The notes beneath the pieces are model-generated. The model did not search any database. It was given only the letters and a program-made list of their open reading frames with translations, and was not told the origin of the DNA. Positions 53,548-62,057 of a stretch of 64,000 nt of DNA are shown in pieces. Location of the stretch: the NCBI GenBank assembly GCA_022845895.1, contig AP025573.1:1584501-1648500 (forward strand). Reading direction: 5' to 3'. The position numbers and the translations under genes are program-made. Numbering within the stretch: position 1 is the stretch's first letter; each line of letters starts with the position of its first letter. The DNA is from Lachnospiraceae bacterium (lineage in GTDB: Bacteria; Bacillota; Clostridia; Lachnospirales; Lachnospiraceae).

Positions 53548-54540
53548 ATGGATCAGAAAATTATGGAAGTACTTATGCGCATGCAGACGGTACTGCAGGA
53601 ATCACAGCTAAAGGAATTACAGACAGTACTTCAAGTAGTTTTTACGGGCTGTTCATTGCATCAAGATAAACAAGAACTACGAGTAGCAGATAGGAATTGG
53701 ACGATAGACTTGGAGGAATATCTCATGTCAAAGGCTCTGGAAGGGAAATCCCCTGGAACTGTTGCTAGATACCGTTATGAGTTGCAACGGGTTCTAGCAT
53801 ATATTAATAAAAAAGTTCAAGACGTGACTTCCGATGACATATCAAACTATATGCGAGCTTATAAATCAATCCGTCAAGTAACGAACCAAACATTAAAAAA
53901 TGTAAGAGCTGTCTATAGTAGTTTTTTTTCTTGGCTTCGTGACCGTGGCAGGGTACAAAAGAATCCCATGGCTATGGTAGAGGCAATTAAAGTAGAGCAA
54001 AAACTAAAGAAGCCATATAGTGATGAAGATCGTGAGATGTTACTTCGTAGCTGTATAACGCTTCGCGACAAGGCAATGATGGAATTTTTTTACAGCACGG
54101 CTGTCCGTGTATCGGAGTTATCAGCCCTTAATAGAGATGATATACATTTCACAAGTAAGGATTTGGTTGTGTTTGGTAAAGGAAGCAAAGAAAGAACGGT
54201 TTATCTTAATGACAGAACTAATATGTACATAAAAGAATATTTAAACAGTCGAACAGATGATAATCCTGCACTATTTGTTTCTATTAAAAGTCCTCATGGC
54301 CGGTTGACTAAAACCGGCATAGAGGATATTATTCGACGTACGGGTCTACGTGCAGGAGTAGTGAAAGCTCACCCACACCGGTTCCGTAGAACTGCGGCTA
54401 CGAATGCTCTCAATAGAGGTATGCCTGTACAGGAAGTGGCGCAATTACTTGGGCATGCCAAACTTGAAACAACAATGGTTTATTGCAGTGTTGACCAAGC
54501 AGGAGTTAAATACCATCATCAGAAATATTTGAGTGCTTAG
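53548..54540 (+). CDS. Tyrosine site-specific recombinase (invertase of the tail-fibre locus)
   Basis: 330 residues. The N-terminal core-binding domain (~55-150: IDLEEYLMSKALEGKSPGTVARYRYELQRVLAYI, NPMAMVEAIK) is followed by the catalytic domain with Arg in STAVRVSELSALN, Lys in GKGSKERTVYLN, HPHRFRRT, GHAKLETTMVYC and nucleophile Tyr in that last motif. All five catalytic positions are present, so it should be active. It resembles XerC/D-like and Rci-type enzymes. SD AAAGGAG precedes ATG 53548. It lies between sites 3 and 2, so its own orientation flips when those recombine. Confidence 0.92.
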   Translation: MDQKIMEVLMRMQTVLQESQLKELQTVLQVVFTGCSLHQDKQELRVADRNWTIDLEEYLMSKALEGKSPGTVARYRYELQRVLAYINKKVQDVTSDDISNYMRAYKSIRQVTNQTLKNVRAVYSSFFSWLRDRGRVQKNPMAMVEAIKVEQKLKKPYSDEDREMLLRSCITLRDKAMMEFFYSTAVRVSELSALNRDDIHFTSKDLVVFGKGSKERTVYLNDRTNMYIKEYLNSRTDDNPALFVSIKSPHGRLTKTGIEDIIRRTGLRAGVVKAHPHRFRRTAATNALNRGMPVQEVAQLLGHAKLETTMVYCSVDQAGVKYHHQKYLSA

Positions 54541-54565
54541 AAAAGGATAAATAAAGTCCTTTAGA

Positions 54566-54590
54566 CATCCGGTTAGCGTCGGATGCTTTT
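54566..54590 (+). terminator. Terminator of the recombinase gene
   Basis: CATCCG / CGGATG 6-bp stem, 8-nt loop, followed by CTTTTGTTG, 26 bp after the stop. Confidence 0.6.
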
Positions 54591-54643
54591 GTTGTGCACT
54601 TTTATATATGTAATCGACGACTTATTGAATTAGATAAATACTA

Positions 54644-54659
54644 AATTAAATAGCAATTT
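54644..54659 (+). repeat. Recombination site 2 (plus orientation)
   Basis: AATTAAATAGCAATTT, one mismatch from the other three sites. Confidence 0.75.
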
Positions 54660-54972
54660 TGGTTTTGAATATGGTAACAATTCAAATGGTTATTACAAGA
54701 AATATAATAACGGACTATTGGAAATGTGGGGAAGCGCATATGTTACAACGGTAGGTTATGCCGCAAGTGTTAAATTACCCTTTGCTTACTCGACTATCGC
54801 CTATAGGATTTTTGTTACACCAGTATATAATAATCCAACAATCGGTTTGATTTGTAGTGGCCAGCAGGTTTCTACTGATGCCTTCAATATTTATGGCCGA
54901 ACTCATGATGGAAAGACACCACCCGCAACGACTACTGTATGGTGGAATACTATAGGATATTGGAAGCTTTAA
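54644..54972 (+). CDS. Silent tail-fibre C-terminal module B
   Basis: Reads KLNSNFGFEYGNNSNGYYKKYNNGLLEMWGSA to TTVWWNTIGYWKL (about 109 residues). It is recognisably homologous to the expressed module A: NSNGYYKKYNNGLLEMW against NTNGYYRKWNSGIMEQW, a gp53-like tail-tip pattern. It is inverted relative to module A and separated from it by under 200 bp, so one inversion between sites 1 and 2 swaps A for B. Confidence 0.75.
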
Positions 54973-54979
54973 CCTATAG

Positions 54980-55136
54980 TATTTTGCAATCGGGGATAAA
55001 GCCAAGAGTTCCTGTTGTAGCACCTGAAATAATGCATCAATACCAAATGTATAGTTTGAATTGCTGCCGCCCATTTTAATACATAGCCGTAATAGTCGTT
55101 TGTCCATTTGCTAACGTCTGAAATCTGCTTATCCAT
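54980..55136 (-). pseudogene. Possible frameshifted small ORF between modules A and B
   Basis: From ATG 55136 the minus strand reads MDKQISDVSKWTNDYYGYV. A one-base shift then gives IKMGGSNSNYTFGIDALFQV and continues LQQELLALSPIAKYYR into the reverse of module B. The joined sequence looks protein-like and would sit just after module A. It may be a broken small tail gene or cassette debris. Confidence 0.3.
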
Positions 55137-55162
55137 CACATTTTACTGATTCTCTTTCTTGA

Positions 55163-57391
55163 TTATTTCCATCTCCCACTTGCATATGCTACCAGCCTCA
55201 TCTTATTTGCAGCAGCCCTTGCTACAACATCAAAAGCTCTAAATGTAGCTATTGTTTCTGAAAAGCTGTAAACTGTACCCCATGATGCACCTGTATCATA
55301 TTGGGCTTTAGCACATACAACTATATCTGGTATTGAAATAAATTTAATCGGATATGTCCATCCATGTGTCCCTTGGTAAAGGGAGCCATATGCGTTAGTG
55401 AGACCCCATGTCCTGTTTTGATTTATCCATTGTTCCATTATCCCGGAGTTCCATTTTCGGTAATAGCCATTTGTATTACTCCCGGTTTCAATAACATAAT
55501 CTAATTTGCTATTTAATTCATTAAACATATTTTGAAGATCTGCTTTTGTTACTAGCAAATCCGCATTTGTCTTATCTATCTCGTCCAGTATCAGCCTCTG
55601 CGTCCCTTTTGAATCTGTAGCCATTATGTCTGTTCCCACCTGAAAATCTGCATTGCTGTCGAAGTCGGGGAGCATCCCGACGGTCACCTTGCCGTTATCG
55701 CACGGCATAAATATCGGAATACCTTTATCGACCATCGTGGTCTCTGTCGTTGTCGTAATCCGGTCGGAGATTACGAATTCAAAGTTATAGGACTTTTCAA
55801 TGTCTAATGTTATAAACGGGTCGCTGCTCGAGTCTTTTAGCAGGGTGGCTTTAAAGTCTGTGGAGGAACCGGGAGCATCCGAGCTTTTTATGCCGGTGAC
55901 TGTGGTGTACGTGGTTCCATAGGTGGTCCCGACCTCTGCGTATCGGTACTTGACATTAAACTGGTTGTTTTTGCTTGCAATGCCGATTTTCAGCTTGGAG
56001 TATATCGAGGAAAAGTCGATGGTCACTTCTTTTTCAAATTCGTTGATCCGTCCCAAAGTGATTTTTGTGGCAGGCCGGCTGTACGGCAGGACATGATAGG
56101 TCTTGGTGACGGTGGCGGAAGTATTGCCCCTTGAGTCGAGGGCATGGATATTGATGTTATAGCTGCCATGTTCGGCCATCGTTCCGATGTCAATGAGCAC
56201 TTCACCGGCAGAATATGGCGTATGAAGCTGCTTTTTGATTTCATTTCCTGCATCTGTGACGGTCGTTATGTACTCGTTGATTATGGCATGGTTTTTGGCA
56301 GACGCCCGGTTGGCGGCACTGATCTGTACCTGCATATTGCCGTAGTTCTGGATGATGTAAGCCGCATTTTGCAGCACTTCTGATGTGGCGCTATCTGTGT
56401 TCCTGTACGTATAGGCAGAGAATTCAGGATTGCTGCCTGTAACGCGGGCTGTGCCGTATGAGATGTTCTCATAGAACTTGCCGCTTATTGTTGTGCCGCA
56501 TGACAGCTTGAACTTCATCTCATTTTTCGTCGTGCAGCAGCTATACAGTGTATCGGCAATGCTAGAGAGCGGAAGGGTGACGCTCTGTACGTTCTTCTCC
56601 GAGCTGGCAGTGAGAAGGCCATCTGTCCAGGTGCCGTCGTCGCGTTCTACATGGAAGCTGAAGTTTGACGCGTTCAAGTCATAGTTGATAAGCGTCAGTG
56701 GCAGATTCTTGCCTATGTCGAACGTGAGGGCCGTGTTGGAGACAGATGCAATCGGCTTTGTCTTGACTGTGAGAGCGCTGGATGTCGTCTCCAGCCCCGA
56801 GTCGGAGCGCCTTACTTTCAGTTTGACGGAGTAGGAAGTGTTGGGTGCCAGGCCGGAGATGGTAAATGTAGTGCCGGACGTGGCAACCCATGAGCCATTT
56901 CCTATCATATAATAGACGGCGCTGCAGGATGCGTCTGCACCCCACTGGAACGTGGCGCTCGTCTGCGTCACGGCTGTGTTTTTCCATGTCGTTATGTTAG
57001 CGTAGCGGGGAATCTTATCAAGGGCTACGCTTTTGGAGGTGCTGGAGCTTCCGAAGGAAGTGCCGCTGATGCCGCCGCTTGCGGCGATGGCAGTAGACTT
57101 GCTGCCGTCATTGTTGTGGGCGACGGTAACTGTTCTGGCACCGACGTTGACCCAGCTGTTATTCGCGCTGAGGGTGATGTATTTGGACACTGCCCCGGAA
57201 GAGCCATTTATGCTGATGGCCCCGTTGAATGTACCGTATGTCGCCGCAGTTGAGCTGGATGATTTCATATAATCCAGATACGCGGTAACCGTCGAGGTAT
57301 TTGCGTTAGAGCCATTTGATTTGGAGGACCAGCGTATGCGTCCTGTGATATATTGATTGCTTGTACCGAAGTTCCATGAACCACTTGCCAT
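55163..57391 (-). CDS. Phage tail protein (DUF859/FN3) with switchable C-terminal module A
   Basis: 742 residues. Residues ~1-125 (MASGSWNFGTSNQYITGRIRWSS) are the DUF859-like start of siphophage tail proteins. A fibronectin type III domain follows at ~140-225 (TSATFQWGADASCSAVYYMIGNGSW, SGLAPNTSYSVKLKVRRSD), then beta-rich repeats and a linker TKADLQNMFNELNSKLDY. Recombination site 1 falls at residue ~625, so 1-624 are constant. The last 118 residues (NTNGYYRKWNSGIMEQW to AYASGRWK) are the expressed module. ATG 57391 has AAAGGAG upstream. Probable receptor-contact protein. Confidence 0.85.
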   Translation of the reverse strand: MASGSWNFGTSNQYITGRIRWSSKSNGSNANTSTVTAYLDYMKSSSSTAATYGTFNGAISINGSSGAVSKYITLSANNSWVNVGARTVTVAHNNDGSKSTAIAASGGISGTSFGSSSTSKSVALDKIPRYANITTWKNTAVTQTSATFQWGADASCSAVYYMIGNGSWVATSGTTFTISGLAPNTSYSVKLKVRRSDSGLETTSSALTVKTKPIASVSNTALTFDIGKNLPLTLINYDLNASNFSFHVERDDGTWTDGLLTASSEKNVQSVTLPLSSIADTLYSCCTTKNEMKFKLSCGTTISGKFYENISYGTARVTGSNPEFSAYTYRNTDSATSEVLQNAAYIIQNYGNMQVQISAANRASAKNHAIINEYITTVTDAGNEIKKQLHTPYSAGEVLIDIGTMAEHGSYNINIHALDSRGNTSATVTKTYHVLPYSRPATKITLGRINEFEKEVTIDFSSIYSKLKIGIASKNNQFNVKYRYAEVGTTYGTTYTTVTGIKSSDAPGSSTDFKATLLKDSSSDPFITLDIEKSYNFEFVISDRITTTTETTMVDKGIPIFMPCDNGKVTVGMLPDFDSNADFQVGTDIMATDSKGTQRLILDEIDKTNADLLVTKADLQNMFNELNSKLDYVIETGSNTNGYYRKWNSGIMEQWINQNRTWGLTNAYGSLYQGTHGWTYPIKFISIPDIVVCAKAQYDTGASWGTVYSFSETIATFRAFDVVARAAANKMRLVAYASGRWK
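55503..55518 (-). repeat. Recombination site 1 inside the tail gene (minus orientation)
   Basis: AATTAAATAGCAAATT read on the coding strand encodes part of ELNSKLD; it marks the junction of constant and variable protein. Confidence 0.8.
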
Positions 57392-57412
57392 ATTTTGTTC
57401 TCCTTTCTTAGT

Positions 57413-57441
57413 AAAAAAGGAGGTGCCCGGAGACACCTCCT
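57413..57441 (-). terminator. Rho-independent terminator inside the tail operon
   Basis: On the minus strand AGGAGGTG-8nt-CACCTCCT is followed by TTTTTTAC, between the tail-associated gene and the DUF859 gene. Its stem also contains a decoy AGGAGGT. Confidence 0.7.
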
Positions 57442-57453
57442 GCATATATGTGT

Positions 57454-60400
57454 TTAGCTCGTCCCCCCGGATTTGACGAAGGGAAGGGCGTTAAAGGTCA
57501 CGCCGTCTATCGTGTACGTTTTCGGAACCATCTTGATAGCGGTCGTGTCGATACCGTTACGCACCTCGATGCGCTCCGTTTTCGTGAGGTCCTTTTCCAA
57601 ACGGAACATTTCGTCGTTGTTATAGTAACCGGCAAATTCTTCCGTCGTCATCACTGTCTTCATGCCGGTGGCAGGATTGGAGACTTCCAGGCCGTTCACT
57701 GACATGAGCACGTTCGTGACGATGTCAGGATAATCATACATGCCTATCTGTGCGAACAGGGCTTTCCAGCCATTGGCGGTAAGCTCCGTCTCCGCGGTCT
57801 TACCCTCTACGGAAGTGACCCTGTTTAGGATGCCTTCCAATGCCACCTGAATCTCAGACTTATTCTTTAGCACGTCTTGCGAGAGCGACTCCATGTTCTG
57901 GGACAGGTTGTCGAGGGAATCTCCCGTGCCCTCTACAGCGAGGCTGATTTCGTCTATGTTCTGTGTAATGTTGGAGAGATTCGTGTCTATGGTGCTGTCT
58001 GAAATGTAGTAGACGCGTCCTTCTTCCTTCTCGGCATAACCGCCGGAGAAGCGGCTGTCGTACAGCGTATACCAGTCCTGCCCGTCTGCCGAGACTTCCA
58101 GCTTGTGGTTGTAGATCCTTTCATCGAGATAGTAGTGCCATACGGTAATCTTATCTATGTCAGGATAGACTTCTCCGAGATCCAGTTGCATGCATTTTTG
58201 ACCGGAGCCTGCCGTGATAAAAGAGCTGCTTATCGGCACATCGTTATCGTCAAGCGCGATGAGGACGTCATCGGTGTAAGCCTTTAGATTCTCGATTTCA
58301 ATATTATTGCCATTCTGGTCATATGCTTCAGGGGTCAGGCTGAAGGCGATGTTCGAGCCGCCTGCCATTACCCGGCATTCCACCCAGTGGCTTAGGGCAT
58401 CCACCGAGTTTCCGTTCAGCCAGTCCCGGATGTAGCGGATCGAAGTGGGAGGCGCGTCCTGCTTCCGGGTAACGGTGGAAGAGAGCTCTTTGGCGGTCTG
58501 CACCACTTCTGAGACTTTCCCGTCTACCGTCTGGACGGAGGTGGTGATGCCGTCAACCTTTTCCTTCAAGGTGGCCTTATCCCCTTTGGCATTTCGTATC
58601 TCGGTCTCGACACCGTCCGCCTTCGTCTGGACGGAGGTGATGTTCTGCTCCGCGTCCTGCACCCGCTGGGTGATTCCGGACATGTCCGTAGTGAGAGTGC
58701 TTATATTTCCACTCAGGTCTGTGACGGAAGCTTCTATGGCTCCGGCCCTTTGTGACAGCTCGGACTTCGTAGTCTCCACCTGTTCTTTCGTGGCATAGGT
58801 CTCTGTGACTGTCTGCCGGAAGGAGGAGGCATCCTGCTCGGCCACGGTGATGCGCTCCGCCAGCGTTCCGGTATCGGTCTGGACTTCCTTCACCGTGTCG
58901 GTGATACCGCTTAAGCTGATGTTATGCTGTACCAGGAGGTCTACGATAGACTTGCTCACCGTATTGCCTGCCTCATCGGTAATCTCCACCAGATCCGTCC
59001 GCCACACCTTGTCGGTGATGGACTTTTCGACTGCGTCGATTGCGGACGATACTCCTTCCATCGTCGAGCCGAGGCGGGAGATGTCATCGATGATGGATGC
59101 AAAGCGGATGTCCAGCCCTTCGCCGTTAACGGTAATCTGTGCGGAATTCCAGACCGGGTTGCCGTCCTGGCCGAGGGAGGCACCGGCTTCTTTCCAGTTG
59201 ATCTTATCACTGCCTATCGTGGAAGGCGCTATCATGTCATTCTTAATGAGGCCGTCAGATATGGCGGATGCCCGGATGCCGTCCTGGTCCATGATGACTC
59301 CCGACCCGGCTGCGTCGTAGACGATGAAGCTGAAATTGCCGTCGGCATCTTCGCCGAGCTGGAGCCGCACGCGGCCGTCTCTGTCACGGAACGTCTCGGT
59401 ATTGCCGATGACAGACAGGGAACCGTCTTCCGAGAGGATATTGATTCGGTTCGTGTTGATGCTGCCGGCCTTCAGGTCATTGACGGAGATATATTGCGCG
59501 ACGACGTCTTTCAGAAAAGCCTCTTCTATGGCGGCATTATCCGCAGTGAGGTTAATGATGATACCGGTCTCTGTGGAAGAGGTTCCGATAAGGGCATTCT
59601 TGATGGTGGAGACGAGCGTGTCAAGCTGCTTGATGACGGCGCTGTCGGATACGATTTTGTCGGCGGCGATAAGCTGAGACTGCAGATACTGGAAAAATCC
59701 GTCTTCCGCATGGATATCGGAAGTCCGTATCATCTCGGCCTGCAGGTTCTTGGCGACGATCATCTGTCCGGTGAGCGCCTGAAAATGCTGGTTGATTGCA
59801 TTTGCCACCTTATTATTAAATAGAGTGGAAGAGAGAATCTTCTGTATGAGCCCTGTCGTGAGCGTAACCCCTTCGTTGGCAGAAGCGCTTCCGGCAGAGC
59901 CGGAGATCCGGTTCTTGGATGTATTTCCCCCAAGTCCGAGAAGATAGGTCGTGTCGTAACGCTTGGAGCCTGTCTTTACCATATTGGAAAATTCGATTCG
60001 CAGGTCGTTGTCCATGGACAGCGGGTTAAAGCTGCAGGAGATAAGGCGGAGCTTCACGACATAATCGTCCTGGGTACCGAGGTAGAGGAAGTCGCCGAGC
60101 TCCAGGTTGTCTGTGTACTGCCTGTACTTGTACATGGACAGGAAGTTGTCAAGGTCTGTGGCGTAGACATACTGCGGCTGGCTGGAGATTTCCAGATCCT
60201 GCACCGCGGCGTCGTAGAGCTTGAGCTGTTCGTCGATAGCCGTCACCTGGTCATCGGAGCTGGTGAGGAACATGTTATTGTTCGTGTAATCCGTGTCCCG
60301 GTATAGGCGGGACAGTGTGCGCAGTTCCTTTCTCGTAAATGGCTCGGCGCCTTCCATCTTCCAGTTCTTCTTGTCCACGGAGTATGCAAGCTGTGTCCGC

Positions 60401-62055
60401 TGCTCCTGAAGCGCCTCTGCCAGTGCCTCCGCAGCTTCGTACGCTGCGGTGCGTTCGGCGAGGGCGTTGGCACAGGAGCCGGAGATGGTCTCGTCAAGCT
60501 GCATCACGACATCCAGATACTGCGAATGCATTTCCTCGTGCATATCTCTCGTGTGGGGCGGATAGGAATCCTCGTCTGCCTCTGTGTTCTGGGCATAATC
60601 TTCGTAAGGAATGTCATAATGGGCATCTTCCAGGGACTTCTTCTGTGAGCGGTAGAAGTCGATGCTGGTCAGAAGCTCGCTGATGCCGTACAGTTTCCAG
60701 TCTGTCTTGTAAGAATCGATATAGGGCAGTTCCCCTTCCGAGGTGGGGAGCTTTCGGTTCTCTACCTCGATGGCGATGCTCGGGAGGATGACGTCACGTA
60801 TCTGATAGTAGTCGTTGGCATCGGGAGAGCCCTTAAGCTTCGCCTCGTCAAAGTCGCCGTTATCGTCTACGTAGTAAGATTCATAGCCTTTGAGCTGCGC
60901 TTCGTAATTGTCTCTGGCTTTCAGAAGGTTATCATCACTGAACTTGTTCCATTCGGTGGAACAGTCGTCCAGAGGCAGCCGGTCCATCAGCTCCGACATG
61001 ACATTGAGCTGGCTGTTGTAGCTGCGGCTCAGTTCCATGTATTCATACCTTTTGGATTCCGTATCTGAACGCCAGGCGTTGTATTTGGCTATGAGTGATT
61101 CGCCCATGTAGTTTTCATTGAGGAAGCTCGACAGGTTTTCAATCATATTGCTGCCGAAGTTCACATATTCGATGCCGAGCTTGTCGTCCCCTTCCACCCG
61201 GTACCGGGTATAGACGCTGTTCTTATCCACGGAGATGTCATTGGCATTCTGAAGATTGCGGAAACCGACAGTCACGTTCGTATCTTTCCCGAGATTCTCC
61301 GGGCGGAAGGCGTTGATTGTCATGGCTTCGATATCAAAGAGGATGAGGCATTCAAAGAACTGTTCCACATCCTGTGTCAGGAAGGAATAGACGCTTTTGG
61401 AGTCCACGTCGAAGGTGCCGATCTCGTCCTTTAGCTGGACGACCTCTTCCACAAGTTCGCCGTCCTTATAAGAACGGTATACTTTCGGAATCTCGTCGAT
61501 GTGTCCGATGCTCCAGCCTTCGATGCCGGCAAAGGAGAGGACCATGTGCAGCAGGCTCAGCTCTGGATGCTCTTTATCGCAGAACGTCACCTGCTTCTTG
61601 GCAAATGGGACGTCGCCGATGTATTCTACGTTGTCGGGGACGAGCATTTCGACGGAATCAGTCGTTCCACAGTTGACCTTGAAGCCGAGGAGGTCGTTGT
61701 TCGTCAGCCCGATGTCCGCCGACTGGGCGGTGACTTTCTTATATTCTTCGTCTCCGTCATTAGAAATCTGCGGGGTGGACATGATGAACCATCCGATACG
61801 TTCCACGTAGATGCACATGAAGTCATTCAGAAGGTCGTATCCAGACGACATGACCCGTCCCCGGCCGCTTTGGCCCGGTGCAAGGATGTATCTGTCATAG
61901 GAAAATGACAGCTCTGCCGTGTTGTTCAGGCTGAGCGTAAGGTTCACCGAGTCGGGGCGTATGCCATTGAGAGGGCAGAGCAGCTCGTGGTCCGGCGTTC
62001 CGAGATAGAAATGAGGCGGGTCCGGCTGCTTATTGTTATTAAACTGTATCTTCAT
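57454..62055 (-). CDS. Phage tail-associated / minor structural protein
   Basis: 1533 residues. The N-terminal ~700 residues (MKIQFNNNKQPDPPHFYLGT, YVERIGWFIMSTPQISNDG, DLELGDFLYLGTQDDYVVKLRL) match the siphophage tail-associated (Tal / prophage endopeptidase tail) protein that caps the tail. Residues ~720-990 are a phage minor-structural module (MIVAKNLQAEMIRTSDIHAEDGFFQ, VRLQLGEDADGNFSFIVYD). Then comes a long coiled coil (~990-1190) and a galactose-binding-like domain (~1205-1350: KCMQLDLGEVYPDIDKITVWHYYLDERIYNHKLEVSADGQDW), a likely glycan binder. The start has AGGTG upstream. Confidence 0.85.
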   Translation of the reverse strand: MKIQFNNNKQPDPPHFYLGTPDHELLCPLNGIRPDSVNLTLSLNNTAELSFSYDRYILAPGQSGRGRVMSSGYDLLNDFMCIYVERIGWFIMSTPQISNDGDEEYKKVTAQSADIGLTNNDLLGFKVNCGTTDSVEMLVPDNVEYIGDVPFAKKQVTFCDKEHPELSLLHMVLSFAGIEGWSIGHIDEIPKVYRSYKDGELVEEVVQLKDEIGTFDVDSKSVYSFLTQDVEQFFECLILFDIEAMTINAFRPENLGKDTNVTVGFRNLQNANDISVDKNSVYTRYRVEGDDKLGIEYVNFGSNMIENLSSFLNENYMGESLIAKYNAWRSDTESKRYEYMELSRSYNSQLNVMSELMDRLPLDDCSTEWNKFSDDNLLKARDNYEAQLKGYESYYVDDNGDFDEAKLKGSPDANDYYQIRDVILPSIAIEVENRKLPTSEGELPYIDSYKTDWKLYGISELLTSIDFYRSQKKSLEDAHYDIPYEDYAQNTEADEDSYPPHTRDMHEEMHSQYLDVVMQLDETISGSCANALAERTAAYEAAEALAEALQEQRTQLAYSVDKKNWKMEGAEPFTRKELRTLSRLYRDTDYTNNNMFLTSSDDQVTAIDEQLKLYDAAVQDLEISSQPQYVYATDLDNFLSMYKYRQYTDNLELGDFLYLGTQDDYVVKLRLISCSFNPLSMDNDLRIEFSNMVKTGSKRYDTTYLLGLGGNTSKNRISGSAGSASANEGVTLTTGLIQKILSSTLFNNKVANAINQHFQALTGQMIVAKNLQAEMIRTSDIHAEDGFFQYLQSQLIAADKIVSDSAVIKQLDTLVSTIKNALIGTSSTETGIIINLTADNAAIEEAFLKDVVAQYISVNDLKAGSINTNRINILSEDGSLSVIGNTETFRDRDGRVRLQLGEDADGNFSFIVYDAAGSGVIMDQDGIRASAISDGLIKNDMIAPSTIGSDKINWKEAGASLGQDGNPVWNSAQITVNGEGLDIRFASIIDDISRLGSTMEGVSSAIDAVEKSITDKVWRTDLVEITDEAGNTVSKSIVDLLVQHNISLSGITDTVKEVQTDTGTLAERITVAEQDASSFRQTVTETYATKEQVETTKSELSQRAGAIEASVTDLSGNISTLTTDMSGITQRVQDAEQNITSVQTKADGVETEIRNAKGDKATLKEKVDGITTSVQTVDGKVSEVVQTAKELSSTVTRKQDAPPTSIRYIRDWLNGNSVDALSHWVECRVMAGGSNIAFSLTPEAYDQNGNNIEIENLKAYTDDVLIALDDNDVPISSSFITAGSGQKCMQLDLGEVYPDIDKITVWHYYLDERIYNHKLEVSADGQDWYTLYDSRFSGGYAEKEEGRVYYISDSTIDTNLSNITQNIDEISLAVEGTGDSLDNLSQNMESLSQDVLKNKSEIQVALEGILNRVTSVEGKTAETELTANGWKALFAQIGMYDYPDIVTNVLMSVNGLEVSNPATGMKTVMTTEEFAGYYNNDEMFRLEKDLTKTERIEVRNGIDTTAIKMVPKTYTIDGVTFNALPFVKSGGTS

Positions 62056-62057
62056 GT

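Larger units (their letters stand above)
52695..55518. other. Shufflon-like tail-fibre variation locus (four sites, four modules, one recombinase)
   Basis: Four copies of a 16-bp site at 52695 (+), 53465 (-), 54644 (+) and 55503 (-) alternate in orientation. Each opens a C-terminal module in the same frame: Glu/Lys-Leu-Asn-Ser-Lys/Asn-Leu/Phe. The module at 55163-55518 is joined to the complete tail gene. The other three have no start codon or SD of their own. A tyrosine recombinase gene lies between the second and third sites. Inversion between opposite sites would exchange the tail protein's end. Confidence 0.85.

Noticed and set aside
52695-55518. Diversity-generating retroelement as the source of tail variation
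   Set aside because: No reverse transcriptase or template/variable repeat pair with A-specific changes is present; the variation is by module exchange at 16-bp sites.
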